This document shows, piece after piece, positions 7,366 to 16,657 of a stretch of DNA of 64,000 nt. The stretch is from positions 124,001-188,000 of the forward strand of contig CANMWO010000002.1 in NCBI GenBank assembly GCA_947501695.1. Direction: 5' to 3'. A model generated the notes under the pieces. It made no database searches. It worked only from the letters and a program-made list of their open reading frames with translations, and was not told the origin of the DNA. Positions within the stretch are counted from its first letter, which is position 1, and each line of letters starts with the position of its first letter. This DNA is from an uncultured Sphingomonadaceae bacterium. Its GTDB lineage: Bacteria > Pseudomonadota > Alphaproteobacteria > Sphingomonadales > Sphingomonadaceae. The position numbers and the translations under genes are program-made.

Positions 7366-7410
7366 AGGGGCGCGGAAGGCCCCTGACACAGGACCTGCAG
7401 GCAGCGCCTG
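7366..7410 (+). other. Structured leader upstream of the 7480 gene
   Basis: Between the SEC-C remnant and the gene at 7480 lies a ~260-nt non-coding stretch. It contains two compact hairpins: AGGGGC (7366-7371) with GCCCCT (7379-7384), and CAGGC (7398-7402) with GCCTG (7406-7410). A GC-rich segment and a strong SD follow. This could be a 5' untranslated leader or a small RNA; no known riboswitch class was recognised. The rest of 7218-7479 shows nothing else. Confidence 0.3.
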
Positions 7411-7479
7411 ACGGCTTGTTTCCCTTTGCAATTTCTATTTTCGGCCCCGCTTTTTGCGCGGCGCCGGGAGGGTTTATCT

Positions 7480-7881
7480 ATGTATGTGCGATTTGTTTCG
7501 CCGCTGCGTGCGGGTAACCGTACGGGCGCTTATGGTCTGTTTCGCGGAGCCATGGGGGCGGTCTATCACGAGGACACGCCAACATGCCTGCGCGATGCGA
7601 TCGAGTTGGAACTGGATTGGTTCAACGAACATTTGCCGCGCCCACGCTATCGCGATTTCGAGATACGGTCGCGAAAGCGCTGGTATGCCGATGGCATTTG
7701 CTGGTTCCACGATGACGCGCAGGAGATGATTGCGCGTGCCTTTGTGCTCTCGGCATTGCTGCGCGATTGCGGTGTGAACATCACCAAGCTGGCGACGGAT
7801 CGTCCGGGACAGATTTTATACCGTGATGATTATCAGATTGTCGCCAAGCCAGCGGCAGAAACGCCGGTGGAATGGTGTTGA
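7480..7881 (+). CDS. Conserved hypothetical protein
   Basis: A 133-residue soluble protein starting M-Y-V-R-F-V-S-P. ATG 7480 is chosen because GGGAGGG sits 7 nt upstream; the frame is open back to 7426. Notable segments are R-D-A-I-E-L-E-L-D-W-F-N-E-H-L-P-x-P, W-Y-A-D-G-I-C-W-F and a C-terminal region with G-V-N-I-T-K-L. No membrane segment or signal peptide. I believe similar small proteins occur in sphingomonads, but I cannot name a family. It lies between the two SEC-C copies. Confidence 0.68.
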   Translation: MYVRFVSPLRAGNRTGAYGLFRGAMGAVYHEDTPTCLRDAIELELDWFNEHLPRPRYRDFEIRSRKRWYADGICWFHDDAQEMIARAFVLSALLRDCGVNITKLATDRPGQILYRDDYQIVAKPAAETPVEWC

Positions 7882-7892
7882 TCACGTCAAAA

Positions 7893-8010
7893 CCCCTCCT
7901 CTTCAGAGGAGGGGTTGGGGTGGAGGAATCCACTAGAGAAAATCGCTAACGCGAGCGATGCAAACGCATCGCCCCCACCCCTCAAATTCCCCTCCCCTGA
8001 AGGAGAGGGG
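7893..8010. repeat. Composite GC-rich intergenic repeat of three hairpins
   Basis: Three dyads in 118 bp: CCCCTCCTCT-TC-AGAGGAGGGG (7893-7914, perfect 10-bp arms); GCGATGC-AAAC-GCATCGC (7955-7972, perfect 7-bp arms); and CCCCTC...GAGGGG (7989-8010). Outer segments GGGGTGG and CCACCCC also pair. Similar C/G-rich palindromic units are, to my knowledge, scattered through sphingomonad genomes. A related inverted repeat is at 53396-53473. On the minus strand the first hairpin is followed by TTTT, so it might also terminate transcription arriving from the SIR2-like gene. Confidence 0.6.
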
Positions 8011-8045
8011 CCCAAATAAACAGGAGGATAAAATGAAAAACAATC

Positions 8046-8289
8046 ATGACCCCGACCATTATGACGAAGCCCCAAGCTTTCGAGGTCACAAGCAAACGCC
8101 GCAAAGGCTTCCCCAGCGAGACGCAGGTCAAACGGGGGCGGAGGTCTATTAAAGGCGGCACCATCGCACTCACCGAGAAACTGGGCCGCCGCGATCCCTG
8201 CCCCTGTGGTTCGGGGAAGAGATTTCAAACGCTGCTGCCTGCGCTCCGGTCGTTATGACGGAGCGGAGCGGGATGATTATTGGCGGTGA
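8046..8289 (+). pseudogene. SEC-C-motif protein gene, frameshifted, copy 2
   Basis: The frame from ATG 8046 reads through [24 protein letters not shown], the first half of the zinc-binding SEC-C motif found at the SecA C-terminus and in many small proteins. The second half, [13 protein letters not shown] ending in TGA at 8287-8289, continues in another frame. One extra G in the run GGGG at 8213-8216 explains the break. A strong AGGAGG SD at 8022 serves an ATG at 8033 in a third frame (39 codons). Decay, phase variation or sequencing error are all possible. Confidence 0.6.
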
Positions 8290-8336
8290 TGGAGGGTGGT
8301 GGCGGTTTTTCGGAATCAATAGGCTGTTAGCGTAAT

Positions 8337-9383
8337 TTAACGAGAAAGCACATCAGCATATTCATGCCAGAATTCTTCGCAATTTCCGTCTAACTTCTCT
8401 GCGAACACGCCTTCTGAGTTTGGAACATTCATCATATGCCCCACAGCGTTCTTGTAGATTTCCCAACTCGGCTGAGGTATGCCTTTGGTTGAAGCATAAA
8501 ATCTTATCGTTGATCTAAGCTCACTATGAGGTATTTCCATCACGTCCAAATTTTGCTGATGAAATCCAAATCCCAAGAAGACGATTTGCTTGGCCATAGA
8601 AAGATTGGCCAACATACTGTTCTGGTCTTTTGATTCTTCAACAGACTCAGAATATGTCCGTAACCCTGTGGCAATGGAGATAAGAGTTTCTGGACGGCCT
8701 TGGTCACCAAAGCCCGTATAGTATTCGGCATTCTGATATTTCAGAGGGCCCAAACTACCATAGGGATGATAAATATTGAGCCTGTTGGCAATTTTCGCAG
8801 CATCTTGGTCGGTTAAGTTGTACATCCTCCGAAGCCAATGAAAGCAAAAGTGCTCTATACAACGATCATAATTGAAGTTTATAATAAACAACTTATTGAA
8901 AGCATTATAAAGTTCTTCGGCGGTCAGTCGTCTGGTCGCTCGGGCCATAAACCTTCCCAACCAGCAGCCCTCAATCGCGTCGAAATCGATGTTGTTTTCT
9001 AAATGCTCGTCAAAATAAAGAGAGCTGCTTCTTTCTGCCTTTATTATTGCTGACGCAATTGCCAATTTTGCACATAGCACTCGCATTTTATCATATTGAT
9101 GTCGTTCTACATAGTCATCAATGGACTCCGAAGTAGACATTGATGCTGCTATTTCTCGCCCAACATGGAGTAAATCATTAAATTTAAAAGCAGAATCATT
9201 TTGCTCCAAAGCTCGGAATGCTAAAGCTAATTCTTGTGATCCTGTTTTCAGACCACCATTTTGATTGTCCAAGCGGATGTTCAAATCCGAAGAAATTATC
9301 TTTTTTAAGTCAGAGCCTAGCGGCAATTTAAATCCATAGCTTGCCCCCGCGCCGAGAACAAATACAGTCCTCCTTTCGTGCAT
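8337..9383 (-). CDS. SIR2-like domain protein, candidate defence gene
   Basis: A 348-residue protein with the fold markers of SIR2-like NAD-binding proteins: V-F-V-L-G-A-G-A-S at residues 7-15, S-I-D-D-Y-V near 88, I-I-N-F-N-Y-D-R near 168-174 (equivalent of TTNYD), Y-H-P-Y-G-S-L-G near 205-212 (where the catalytic His usually lies) and V-F-L-G-F-G-F-H near 268. Stand-alone members often act as NAD-depleting anti-phage effectors; that role is inferred here. It is visibly more AT-rich than its neighbours and starts 8 bp after nrdB, so it may ride on that transcript. No membrane segment or second effector domain. Confidence 0.75.
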   Translation of the reverse strand: MHERRTVFVLGAGASYGFKLPLGSDLKKIISSDLNIRLDNQNGGLKTGSQELALAFRALEQNDSAFKFNDLLHVGREIAASMSTSESIDDYVERHQYDKMRVLCAKLAIASAIIKAERSSSLYFDEHLENNIDFDAIEGCWLGRFMARATRRLTAEELYNAFNKLFIINFNYDRCIEHFCFHWLRRMYNLTDQDAAKIANRLNIYHPYGSLGPLKYQNAEYYTGFGDQGRPETLISIATGLRTYSESVEESKDQNSMLANLSMAKQIVFLGFGFHQQNLDVMEIPHSELRSTIRFYASTKGIPQPSWEIYKNAVGHMMNVPNSEGVFAEKLDGNCEEFWHEYADVLSR

Positions 9384-9391
9384 CCGGAAAC

Positions 9392-10450
9392 CTACTCTGC
9401 AGCAACCCCCGCCTGCTCAAACATATCTTCGCCATCGTCATCATTATCGGTCGCTTCGATGCCGATAATCTTGCCGCCTTTGCGCTGGTCAAAGCTGCTC
9501 CACACTTCGTTCCAGTCGCCTTTGGTGGCGCCTTTGCTATATTCGGTGGCGCGGGTTTCGAAGAAGTTGGCGTGCTCGACACCGTTTAGCAGTGGCGCGA
9601 GCCATGGCAGCGGGTGGTCTTCGATCATGTAAATGGGTTGGAAGCCCAGCTGGCCCAGACGCCAGTCGGCGATGTAGCGGATATAGCGCTTAATCTCTTT
9701 TGCGGTCATGCCGGTCACCGGACCGTCGCTAAAGGCGAGATCGATAAACGCATCTTCCAGCCGCACGGTTTTCTGGCAGCAGTCGATAATTTCTTCTTTG
9801 ACATTCTTGGTCAGGCAATCGCGTTCCTGCACAAATGTGTGGAACATTTTGACAATGCCTTCGCAGTGCAGGCTTTCATCGCGCACCGACCAGGACACAA
9901 TCTGCCCCATGCCCTTCATCTTGTTGAAGCGCGGGAAATTCATCAGCATCGCGAAGCTGGCGAACAGTTGCAGGCCTTCGGTAAAGCCGCCGAACATGGC
10001 CAGCGTCTTGGCAATATCTTCGTCGGTATCGACGCCAAATGTGCCCATATAGTCATGCTTGTCCTTCATCTCCTCATATTCGAGGAACATGGAATATTCG
10101 CTCTCCGGCATACCGATCGTGTCGAGCAGATGCGAATAAGCGGCGATGTGGACGGTTTCCATATTGGAAAAGGCGGTCAGCATCATCTTGACTTCGGTCG
10201 GTTTGAACACCCGGCCATATTTGTCGTGATAGCAATCCTGCACCTCGACATCGGCCTGGGTGAAGAAACGGAAAATCTGCGTGAGCAGGTTGCGCTCATG
10301 ATCGGTCAGCTTCTGCGCCCAATCCCGGCAATCTTCGCCCAAGGGCACTTCTTCCGGCATCCAGTGAATCTGCTGCTGCCGCTTCCAGAAGTCATAGGCC
10401 CAGGGATATTCAAAGGGCTTGTAGGTTTTGCGTGCTTCCAGAAGTGACAT
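9392..10450 (-). CDS. nrdB: Class Ia ribonucleotide reductase, beta (radical) subunit
   Basis: A 352-residue R2 protein that holds the diiron-tyrosyl radical used by NrdA to reduce ribonucleoside diphosphates to deoxyribonucleotides. Metal ligands and the radical Tyr are visible: A-D-V-E-V-Q-D-C-Y, then E-T-V-H-I-A-A-Y-S-H, with E, H and Y spaced exactly as E. coli E115, H118 and Y122; a second set lies in D-E-S-L-H-C-E-G. It lies downstream of nrdA with a hairpin in between (10547-10578), which would lower nrdB read-through or stabilise the upstream transcript. The ATG at 10450 gives the usual N-terminus. Confidence 0.97.
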   Translation of the reverse strand: MSLLEARKTYKPFEYPWAYDFWKRQQQIHWMPEEVPLGEDCRDWAQKLTDHERNLLTQIFRFFTQADVEVQDCYHDKYGRVFKPTEVKMMLTAFSNMETVHIAAYSHLLDTIGMPESEYSMFLEYEEMKDKHDYMGTFGVDTDEDIAKTLAMFGGFTEGLQLFASFAMLMNFPRFNKMKGMGQIVSWSVRDESLHCEGIVKMFHTFVQERDCLTKNVKEEIIDCCQKTVRLEDAFIDLAFSDGPVTGMTAKEIKRYIRYIADWRLGQLGFQPIYMIEDHPLPWLAPLLNGVEHANFFETRATEYSKGATKGDWNEVWSSFDQRKGGKIIGIEATDNDDDGEDMFEQAGVAAE

Positions 10451-10546
10451 TTTAACTAACTCCGCTTTCGTGCGCTTATCGCTTATTCCATATGGCCACT
10501 ATAGGCCCGATAATTTGGTGCATCCTTTGGCATTTTGAAGAAAACG

Positions 10547-10578
10547 GCCTCCTCCCAAAAGGAGCAAAGGGAGGAGGC
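10547..10578 (-). terminator. Hairpin between nrdA and nrdB
   Basis: GCCTCCTCCC (10547-10556) and GGGAGGAGGC (10569-10578) are perfect 10-bp arms around a 12-nt loop. In the direction of nrdA transcription the stem is followed by CGTTTTCTTC, a short U-tract. It is therefore a plausible Rho-independent terminator or attenuator after nrdA (stop at 10611) and about 100 bp before nrdB. Confidence 0.68.
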
Positions 10579-10610
10579 AGTGGGCAAACAGCCTAAATAT
10601 TAGCGCCTAG

Positions 10611-12668
10611 TTATTGACAGGCGAGACACTCATCATAGTCGGTGGTCTCTGCCGTCATAAGTTCTACCGTCTTCGGGTCCAGCGTATTGTCCGCCTCGAC
10701 GCCGCTATTCACGGCTTCTTCGTTATTGGCGAAACCAGCGCGCTGGATTGATTTCGAACGCAGATAATAGAGCGACTTGATGCCCAATTCCCATGCGCGG
10801 AAGTGCAGCATCAGCAGGTCCCATTTGTCGACATCGGCCGGAATGAAAAGGTTCAGCGACTGCGCCTGATCAATAAACGGCGTACGATCCGCCGCGAGTT
10901 CGAGCAACCAGCGCTGATCAATCTCAAAGCTGGTTTTATACGCATCTTTTTCCTCAGCCGAGAGGAAGTCGAGATGCTGGACACTGCCGCCCTGCTCCAG
11001 GATGCTGTTCCAGACATTGGTGCTGTCCTTGGATTTCTCCGCGAGCAGTTTTTCCAGATGCGGGTTCTTGACCACGAAGCTGCCCGACAATGTTTTATGC
11101 GTATAAATGTTCGCCGGGATCGGTTCGATACAGGCTGACGCGCCGCCGCAGATGATCGAAATCGATGCGGTTGGTGCGATTGCCATTTTGCAGGAGAAGC
11201 GCTCCATCACGCCCTGGTCTGCTGCATCGGGGCAAGGGCCGCGTTCCTTGGCGAGCATCATGCTCGCTTCGGATGCTTTGGCCGAAACATGCTTGAAGAT
11301 CTTCATATTCCACGATTTTGCCAGCGCGCTTTCAAAGCCGAGCCCGCGTGCTTGCAAGAAGCTGTGGAAACCCATCACGCCCAGACCAACACTGCGTTCG
11401 CGGCTGGCGCTATATTTGGCGCGCGCCATTTCATCCGGTGCGCGGTCAATATAATCCTGCAGAACATTGTCGAGGAAACGCATGATGTCCTCGATAAAGT
11501 CCTTGTCCCCGCTCCACTGATCCCATGTCTCGAGGTTTAGGGAGGACAGGCAACACACTGCCGTCCTGTCCTCGCCCAAATGATCGCGACCCGTCGGCAG
11601 TGTAATCTCGGAACACAGGTTGGATGTGGAAACTTTCAGACCCAGATCACGGTGATGTTTTGGCATCATCCGGTTCACCGTGTCGTTGAAAATAATATAG
11701 GGCTCGCCCGTTGCCAGCCGTGTCTCGACCAGTTTCTGGAACAAGGAGCGCGCATCAACCGTACCACGGACCGAACCGTCTTTCGGTGATTTGAGATCCA
11801 TCTCACGGCCATCGCGCACCGCTTCCATAAACTCGTCAGTCAGGAGAACGCCGTGATGCAGGTTGAGAGCTTTTCGGTTAAAGTCACCGGAAGGCTTTCT
11901 GATTTCAAGAAATTCTTCAATTTCCGGATGATCAATATCGAGATAGCAAGCCGCTGAACCGCGCCGCAAGCTGCCTTGCGAAATGGCCAGTGTCAGGCTG
12001 TCCATCACGCGGACGAACGGAATGATGCCGGACGTTTTGCCGTTCAGGCCAACCGGCTCGCCAATGCCGCGCACAGCGCCCCAATAGGTGCCGATGCCGC
12101 CGCCCTTGGACGCCAGCCAGACATTTTCGTTCCAGGTGTTGACGATCCCGCCAAGACTGTCATCGACGCTATTGAGATAACAGGAGATGGGAAGCCCGCG
12201 ACCGGTGCCGCCGTTGGACAATACGGGTGTCGCTGGCATGAACCAGAGCTTGGATATATAGTCATAAAGCCGCTGGGCATGCTCCTGGTCATCCGCATAG
12301 GCATCGGCCACACGCGAAAAAAGGTCCTGAAAACTCTCGTCCGGAAGCAGATAACGGTCTTTCAGCGTCTCTTTGCCAAAATCGGTCAGCAAATCATCGC
12401 GCGCATCATCCTGAACGATCTTGAACCGGCGTTTTTCGACACTATGGCTGTCGCGTTCCGCTTTCAGTTCTTTCTCGTCATTTTGCTTTTCCGCAGCAGC
12501 TTCAGACGCAGCTTTCTTGCTGATCTCAGGCTCTTTCACCGGGGTCTTTGTTGCGGTGCTTTTAGATTCATCTTTTGGCGTGTCCAAAACTTCGGCGCCC
12601 ATTTCACTCTCACTCATATCTTTATCACTATTCCCGGCATCATCCCGGCTATCTCTAAAATCCATCAA
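10611..12668 (-). CDS. nrdA: Class Ia ribonucleotide reductase, alpha (catalytic) subunit
   Basis: A 685-residue R1 subunit. Catalytic Cys positions match the family: P-I-S-C-Y-L-N-S-V-D-D-S-L, S-N-L-C-S-E-I-T-L-P (thiyl radical) and A-V-C-C-L-S-S-L-N, with the redox pair C-L-A-C at the extreme C-terminus. The first ~85 residues are a Lys/Glu/Ser-rich low-complexity tail with no ATP-cone, so overall dATP inhibition through a cone is not expected. Starts at 12668, 12665 or 12614 are possible. It heads a transcript with nrdB. Candidate NrdR boxes, GANTC sites and a DnaA box lie upstream. Confidence 0.96.
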   Translation of the reverse strand: MMDFRDSRDDAGNSDKDMSESEMGAEVLDTPKDESKSTATKTPVKEPEISKKAASEAAAEKQNDEKELKAERDSHSVEKRRFKIVQDDARDDLLTDFGKETLKDRYLLPDESFQDLFSRVADAYADDQEHAQRLYDYISKLWFMPATPVLSNGGTGRGLPISCYLNSVDDSLGGIVNTWNENVWLASKGGGIGTYWGAVRGIGEPVGLNGKTSGIIPFVRVMDSLTLAISQGSLRRGSAACYLDIDHPEIEEFLEIRKPSGDFNRKALNLHHGVLLTDEFMEAVRDGREMDLKSPKDGSVRGTVDARSLFQKLVETRLATGEPYIIFNDTVNRMMPKHHRDLGLKVSTSNLCSEITLPTGRDHLGEDRTAVCCLSSLNLETWDQWSGDKDFIEDIMRFLDNVLQDYIDRAPDEMARAKYSASRERSVGLGVMGFHSFLQARGLGFESALAKSWNMKIFKHVSAKASEASMMLAKERGPCPDAADQGVMERFSCKMAIAPTASISIICGGASACIEPIPANIYTHKTLSGSFVVKNPHLEKLLAEKSKDSTNVWNSILEQGGSVQHLDFLSAEEKDAYKTSFEIDQRWLLELAADRTPFIDQAQSLNLFIPADVDKWDLLMLHFRAWELGIKSLYYLRSKSIQRAGFANNEEAVNSGVEADNTLDPKTVELMTAETTDYDECLACQ

Positions 12669-12765
12669 AGCCCCCTAATCAAACTACCAAACCATTCATA
12701 TTTACCAGCCAATCGGCCAGCCTTCTGGTGGGTTTAATACCGGGTCATTTGTTCTTGTATTGTTC

Positions 12766-13249
12766 GACTCGGGCAACTGCCTGAAATCGAAGCCCATGAA
12801 CATAACATTTTTACAACCTGGACGGGCATTTATTTTTGCCCAAAAACCCAAAAAAATCGCTTGTGATACAGGCAAAAGGGAGCCATCCACCGAGTCGGCG
12901 TTACTAGCGCGTAATACTATACGTTGGTGTGCCCCCTTGGCCTAACCACAACCTATAGTGGCTGAATCAGAATTATATGCAAGAGGGTAAATGACATTTT
13001 AACGACTCCGTTCGTCGCATAAATGAATCGCTTCGTCGACGGCCGATTCATGGTGCAGCGCAGCGACGCGTGGACCTGCTAGGCCTCAAGAAGAACGCAA
13101 TAGGTTGGATCAAATTTTACAAATAAATTATCCACAATCCATGCACAGGTGTGGATGACGCATTTATGACACCAGATATGGTGTTTGAATGATTCAAAGC
13201 GTTGAAATTATATTTCTCGGAGTAAGCGTCCGATCGAGCGATGAGACTC
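12766..13249. promoter_or_regulatory. nrdA-mreB intergenic region with GANTC cluster and DnaA box
   Basis: The 734-bp gap 12669-13402 between divergent nrdA and mreB carries no credible gene. It holds eight GANTC sites (12766, 12892, 12964, 13004, 13025, 13045, 13191, 13245), where about two would be expected by chance. It also has a perfect DnaA box TTATCCACA (13128-13136) after an AT-rich run, an inverted near-box at 13150-13158, an inverted repeat ATGAATCG/CGATTCAT (13023-13051) with a GANTC in each arm, and ACACCA-GATA-TGGTGT. GANTC is the CcrM methylation site of Alphaproteobacteria, so cell-cycle control of nrd and/or mreB is a reasonable inference. Confidence 0.45.
12914..12961 (-). 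promoter_or_regulatory. Candidate NrdR-box pair upstream of nrdA
   Basis: Two 16-bp sequences, ATACTATACGTTGGTG (12914-12929) and CCACAACCTATAGTGG (12946-12961), resemble the NrdR consensus ACACwATATwTwGTGT at about 10 and 12 of 16 positions. Their starts are 32 bp apart, close to the ~31-bp spacing known for NrdR box pairs. They lie about 250-290 bp upstream of nrdA. The location and spacing are supportive; the matches are imperfect. Confidence 0.33.
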
Positions 13250-13387
13250 TATTGTATGCTACGCACCTTGGTGATCATGGGTCAGCCTATTTTAGGCACA
13301 GTCTGGCTAGACAGCATAGGTTCATTGCTACAGGCTCACTAACGCCGCATTACTTTGTTGTATCGGGGCTACGACCTCTCTTTTTGA

Positions 13388-14437
<1,050 letters not shown>

Positions 14438-14540
14438 AGCCGAGCGTTAGAACATTCCTCTACAATCACAAAAACTTGCTCGCTTGACACATATCAGCCA
14501 AAAGGCTTCCGGATCGCATCCTTAGACACTTTCCGGAGCC

Positions 14541-16070
14541 ATGATGACAGTCACCATTAAAACAGCCGACCTGATTGAGAGCGTCGCCGACGCACTGCAA
14601 TTTATCTCTTACTATCATCCGATGGATTATATCCGGGCACTGGGCGACGCCTATGAGGCGGAGAAATCTCCGGCAGCCAAGGACGCCATTGCGCAGATCC
14701 TGACCAACAGCCGAATGTGCGCCGAAGGTCACCGGCCGATTTGTCAGGATACCGGCATTGTGAACGTCTTTGTCAAATGGGGCATGGATTGCCGGCTCGA
14801 TGAAACTTCCCAGTCCATGCAAGAGATTGTCGATGAAGGGGTGCGCCGTGCTTATCTTCACCCGGAAAACAAGCTGCGCGCCTCGATCCTGACCGACCCT
14901 GCCTTCACGCGGCGCAATACCAAGGATAACACGCCGTCTGTACTCCATGTCGAAATGGTGCCCGGCGACAAAGTGAGCGTCGACGTTGCGGCAAAGGGCG
15001 GCGGGTCGGAGAATAAATCCAAATTCAAGATGATGAACCCCAGCGACAATATTGTTGATTGGGTGCTCGACATGATCCCGCAAATGGGCGCTGGCTGGTG
15101 CCCGCCGGGCATGCTTGGCATCGGTATTGGGGGGACAGCAGAGCGGGCGGTTCTGCTCGCCAAGCAATCACTGATGGACCCGATTGATATGGGGCAGCTG
15201 AAAGAGCGTGGGCCGCGCAATGATATAGAAGAACTGCGCATCACGATTTTCGACAAGGTCAACGCACTGGGTATCGGCGCACAGGGACTTGGTGGATTGT
15301 CGACCATTCTCGACGTAAAGATCAACGACTGGCCCTGCCACGCCGCAGGAAAACCAGTGGCAATGATACCCAATTGCGCCGCCACGCGCCATGCGCATTT
15401 CACATTAGACGGCAGCGGGCCCGCCTATCTCGAAGCACCGAAGCTCGACGAATGGCCAGACGTTAACTGGACGCCATCATCCGAGGCCAAACGCGTCCAT
15501 CTCGATCAGCTCGACGCCGCAGAAGTGGCGAGCTGGAAACATGGCGACCGGCTGCTGCTCAACGGCAAGATGCTCACCGGCCGCGATGCCGCGCATAAAC
15601 GGATCAAGGATATGCTCGACAAGGGCGAAGAGCTGCCGGTCGAGTTTAAGGGGCGTGTTATCTATTATGTCGGCCCGGTCGATCCAGTCGGCGAAGAAGT
15701 GGTCGGTCCCGCTGGCCCAACCACCGCCACCCGAATGGATAAGTTTACCGACATGATGCTCGAACAAGGCCTGCTCGCCATGGTCGGCAAGGCTGAACGT
15801 GGTCTCGACACTGTCGGTTCGATCAAGAAACATAAGAGCGCCTATCTGATGGCCGTAGGCGGCAGCGCCTATCTCGTTTCTCGCGCGATCAAGGGTTCGA
15901 AAGTTGTCGGCTTTGAAGATCTCGGCATGGAAGCGATTTATGAGTTTGAGGTACAGGATATGCCAGTGACCGTGGCGGTCGATGCCGAAGGCCAAAGCGT
16001 CCACCATCTCGCCCCGCTGGTCTGGCAGGAGAAGATCAAGAAAGAGGGATTGCTCCAGCCGGCGGAATAA
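14541..16070 (+). CDS. fumA: Class I (4Fe-4S) fumarate hydratase
   Basis: A 509-residue class I fumarase, converting fumarate and water to L-malate in the TCA cycle; oxygen-sensitive because of its 4Fe-4S cluster. Cluster-Cys contexts R-P-I-C-Q-D-T-G (C68) and I-P-N-C-A-A-T-R-H-A-H-F are visible, with G-I-G-I-G-G-T-A-E-R between them, and the beta domain contains Y-V-G-P-V-D and G-P-T-T-A-T-R-M-D-K-F. Two in-frame ATGs (14541, 14544) follow GGAG at 14534; 14544 has the better spacing. The next gene starts 2 bp after the stop, so it is probably cotranscribed. Confidence 0.95.
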   Translation: MMTVTIKTADLIESVADALQFISYYHPMDYIRALGDAYEAEKSPAAKDAIAQILTNSRMCAEGHRPICQDTGIVNVFVKWGMDCRLDETSQSMQEIVDEGVRRAYLHPENKLRASILTDPAFTRRNTKDNTPSVLHVEMVPGDKVSVDVAAKGGGSENKSKFKMMNPSDNIVDWVLDMIPQMGAGWCPPGMLGIGIGGTAERAVLLAKQSLMDPIDMGQLKERGPRNDIEELRITIFDKVNALGIGAQGLGGLSTILDVKINDWPCHAAGKPVAMIPNCAATRHAHFTLDGSGPAYLEAPKLDEWPDVNWTPSSEAKRVHLDQLDAAEVASWKHGDRLLLNGKMLTGRDAAHKRIKDMLDKGEELPVEFKGRVIYYVGPVDPVGEEVVGPAGPTTATRMDKFTDMMLEQGLLAMVGKAERGLDTVGSIKKHKSAYLMAVGGSAYLVSRAIKGSKVVGFEDLGMEAIYEFEVQDMPVTVAVDAEGQSVHHLAPLVWQEKIKKEGLLQPAE

Positions 16071-16072
16071 CA

Positions 16073-16576
16073 ATGTCAAACTCCGTCAAACTCTTCTCCC
16101 CGCTCGATCCGATCGCGCTGGCGACAAAGCTTAAAGACGAGATGGAAAAGCGGAAAAAGCGCAGAGGCTTTCATGTTTTCGGCCGTGGGACTGAGAAGAA
16201 AATCACGTTAATCTATGGACGTAAGAATATTTCGATGGGCATTGAGCCCAAGCTCGACGGAACGATGCGCGCGCATGATGGTGGAACGTTGATCGAAGCG
16301 GATATCACCAAGCGCGGCAATCCCAAGACATTTTTCATCATCTGGTTCACGTTTCTCATACCGTTCATTGTCATAGGATGTGGTTCATGGTTTTTCGATG
16401 GACCACCATTAATGTTTAAGATCATGTTCACAGGCATACCAGCGATCATGGTCGGCGCAGGAATTTTCTTTCTGCAGGCGTCACGCAAGGACAAATTGGA
16501 CGATTATGGCACCATCCATCACATATTCGATTTCCTCGAAAAAACAGTCGAGGCAAGGCCAGTTAATCGATCCTAA
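16073..16576 (+). CDS. Membrane protein of unknown function, paralogue 1
   Basis: A 167-residue protein beginning 2 bp after the fumarase stop. The N-terminal half is soluble (L-F-S-P-L-D-P-I-A-L-A-T-K-L-K, H-V-F-G-R-G-T-E), followed by two hydrophobic helices (about residues 85-105 and 112-132) and a C-terminal H-H-I-F-D-F-L-E-K-T-V-E-A. The neighbour at 16658 is clearly paralogous, with the same motifs in the same order. No family recognised; the pair is probably a local duplication in the fumarase operon. Confidence 0.75.
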   Translation: MSNSVKLFSPLDPIALATKLKDEMEKRKKRRGFHVFGRGTEKKITLIYGRKNISMGIEPKLDGTMRAHDGGTLIEADITKRGNPKTFFIIWFTFLIPFIVIGCGSWFFDGPPLMFKIMFTGIPAIMVGAGIFFLQASRKDKLDDYGTIHHIFDFLEKTVEARPVNRS

Positions 16577-16657
16577 GCGCTTTCGGTTTCGCATTCTCAT
16601 TCCGCAAAAATGGCGGCAAACGGCCGAGCGGCTCTCGCTGCTACGAGCAGACTGACG

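Noticed and set aside
7893-8010. CRISPR-like or phage-attachment array of short repeats
   Set aside because: The repeats are palindromic hairpins of different sequence, not evenly spaced identical direct repeats, and no cas genes are present in the window.
9614-10447. Long open frame (277 codons) antisense to nrdB
   Set aside because: It lies entirely inside the certain nrdB gene and its product has the Phe/Leu/His-rich composition of an antisense shadow, with no family resemblance.
11976-12737. 253-codon frame antisense to the nrdA 5' end
   Set aside because: Mirror of the conserved NrdA coding sequence and its Lys/Glu-rich tail; no SD and no protein-like motifs.
13128-13158. Chromosomal replication origin (DnaA box, AT-rich run, GANTC sites)
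   Set aside because: Only one perfect DnaA box and one near-match were found, without the usual box cluster or origin-linked genes; kept as a possible regulatory region only.
14466-15167. 233-codon frame antisense to fumarase
   Set aside because: Shadow of the GC-rich fumarase gene; the real gene has all cluster Cys and catalytic motifs.
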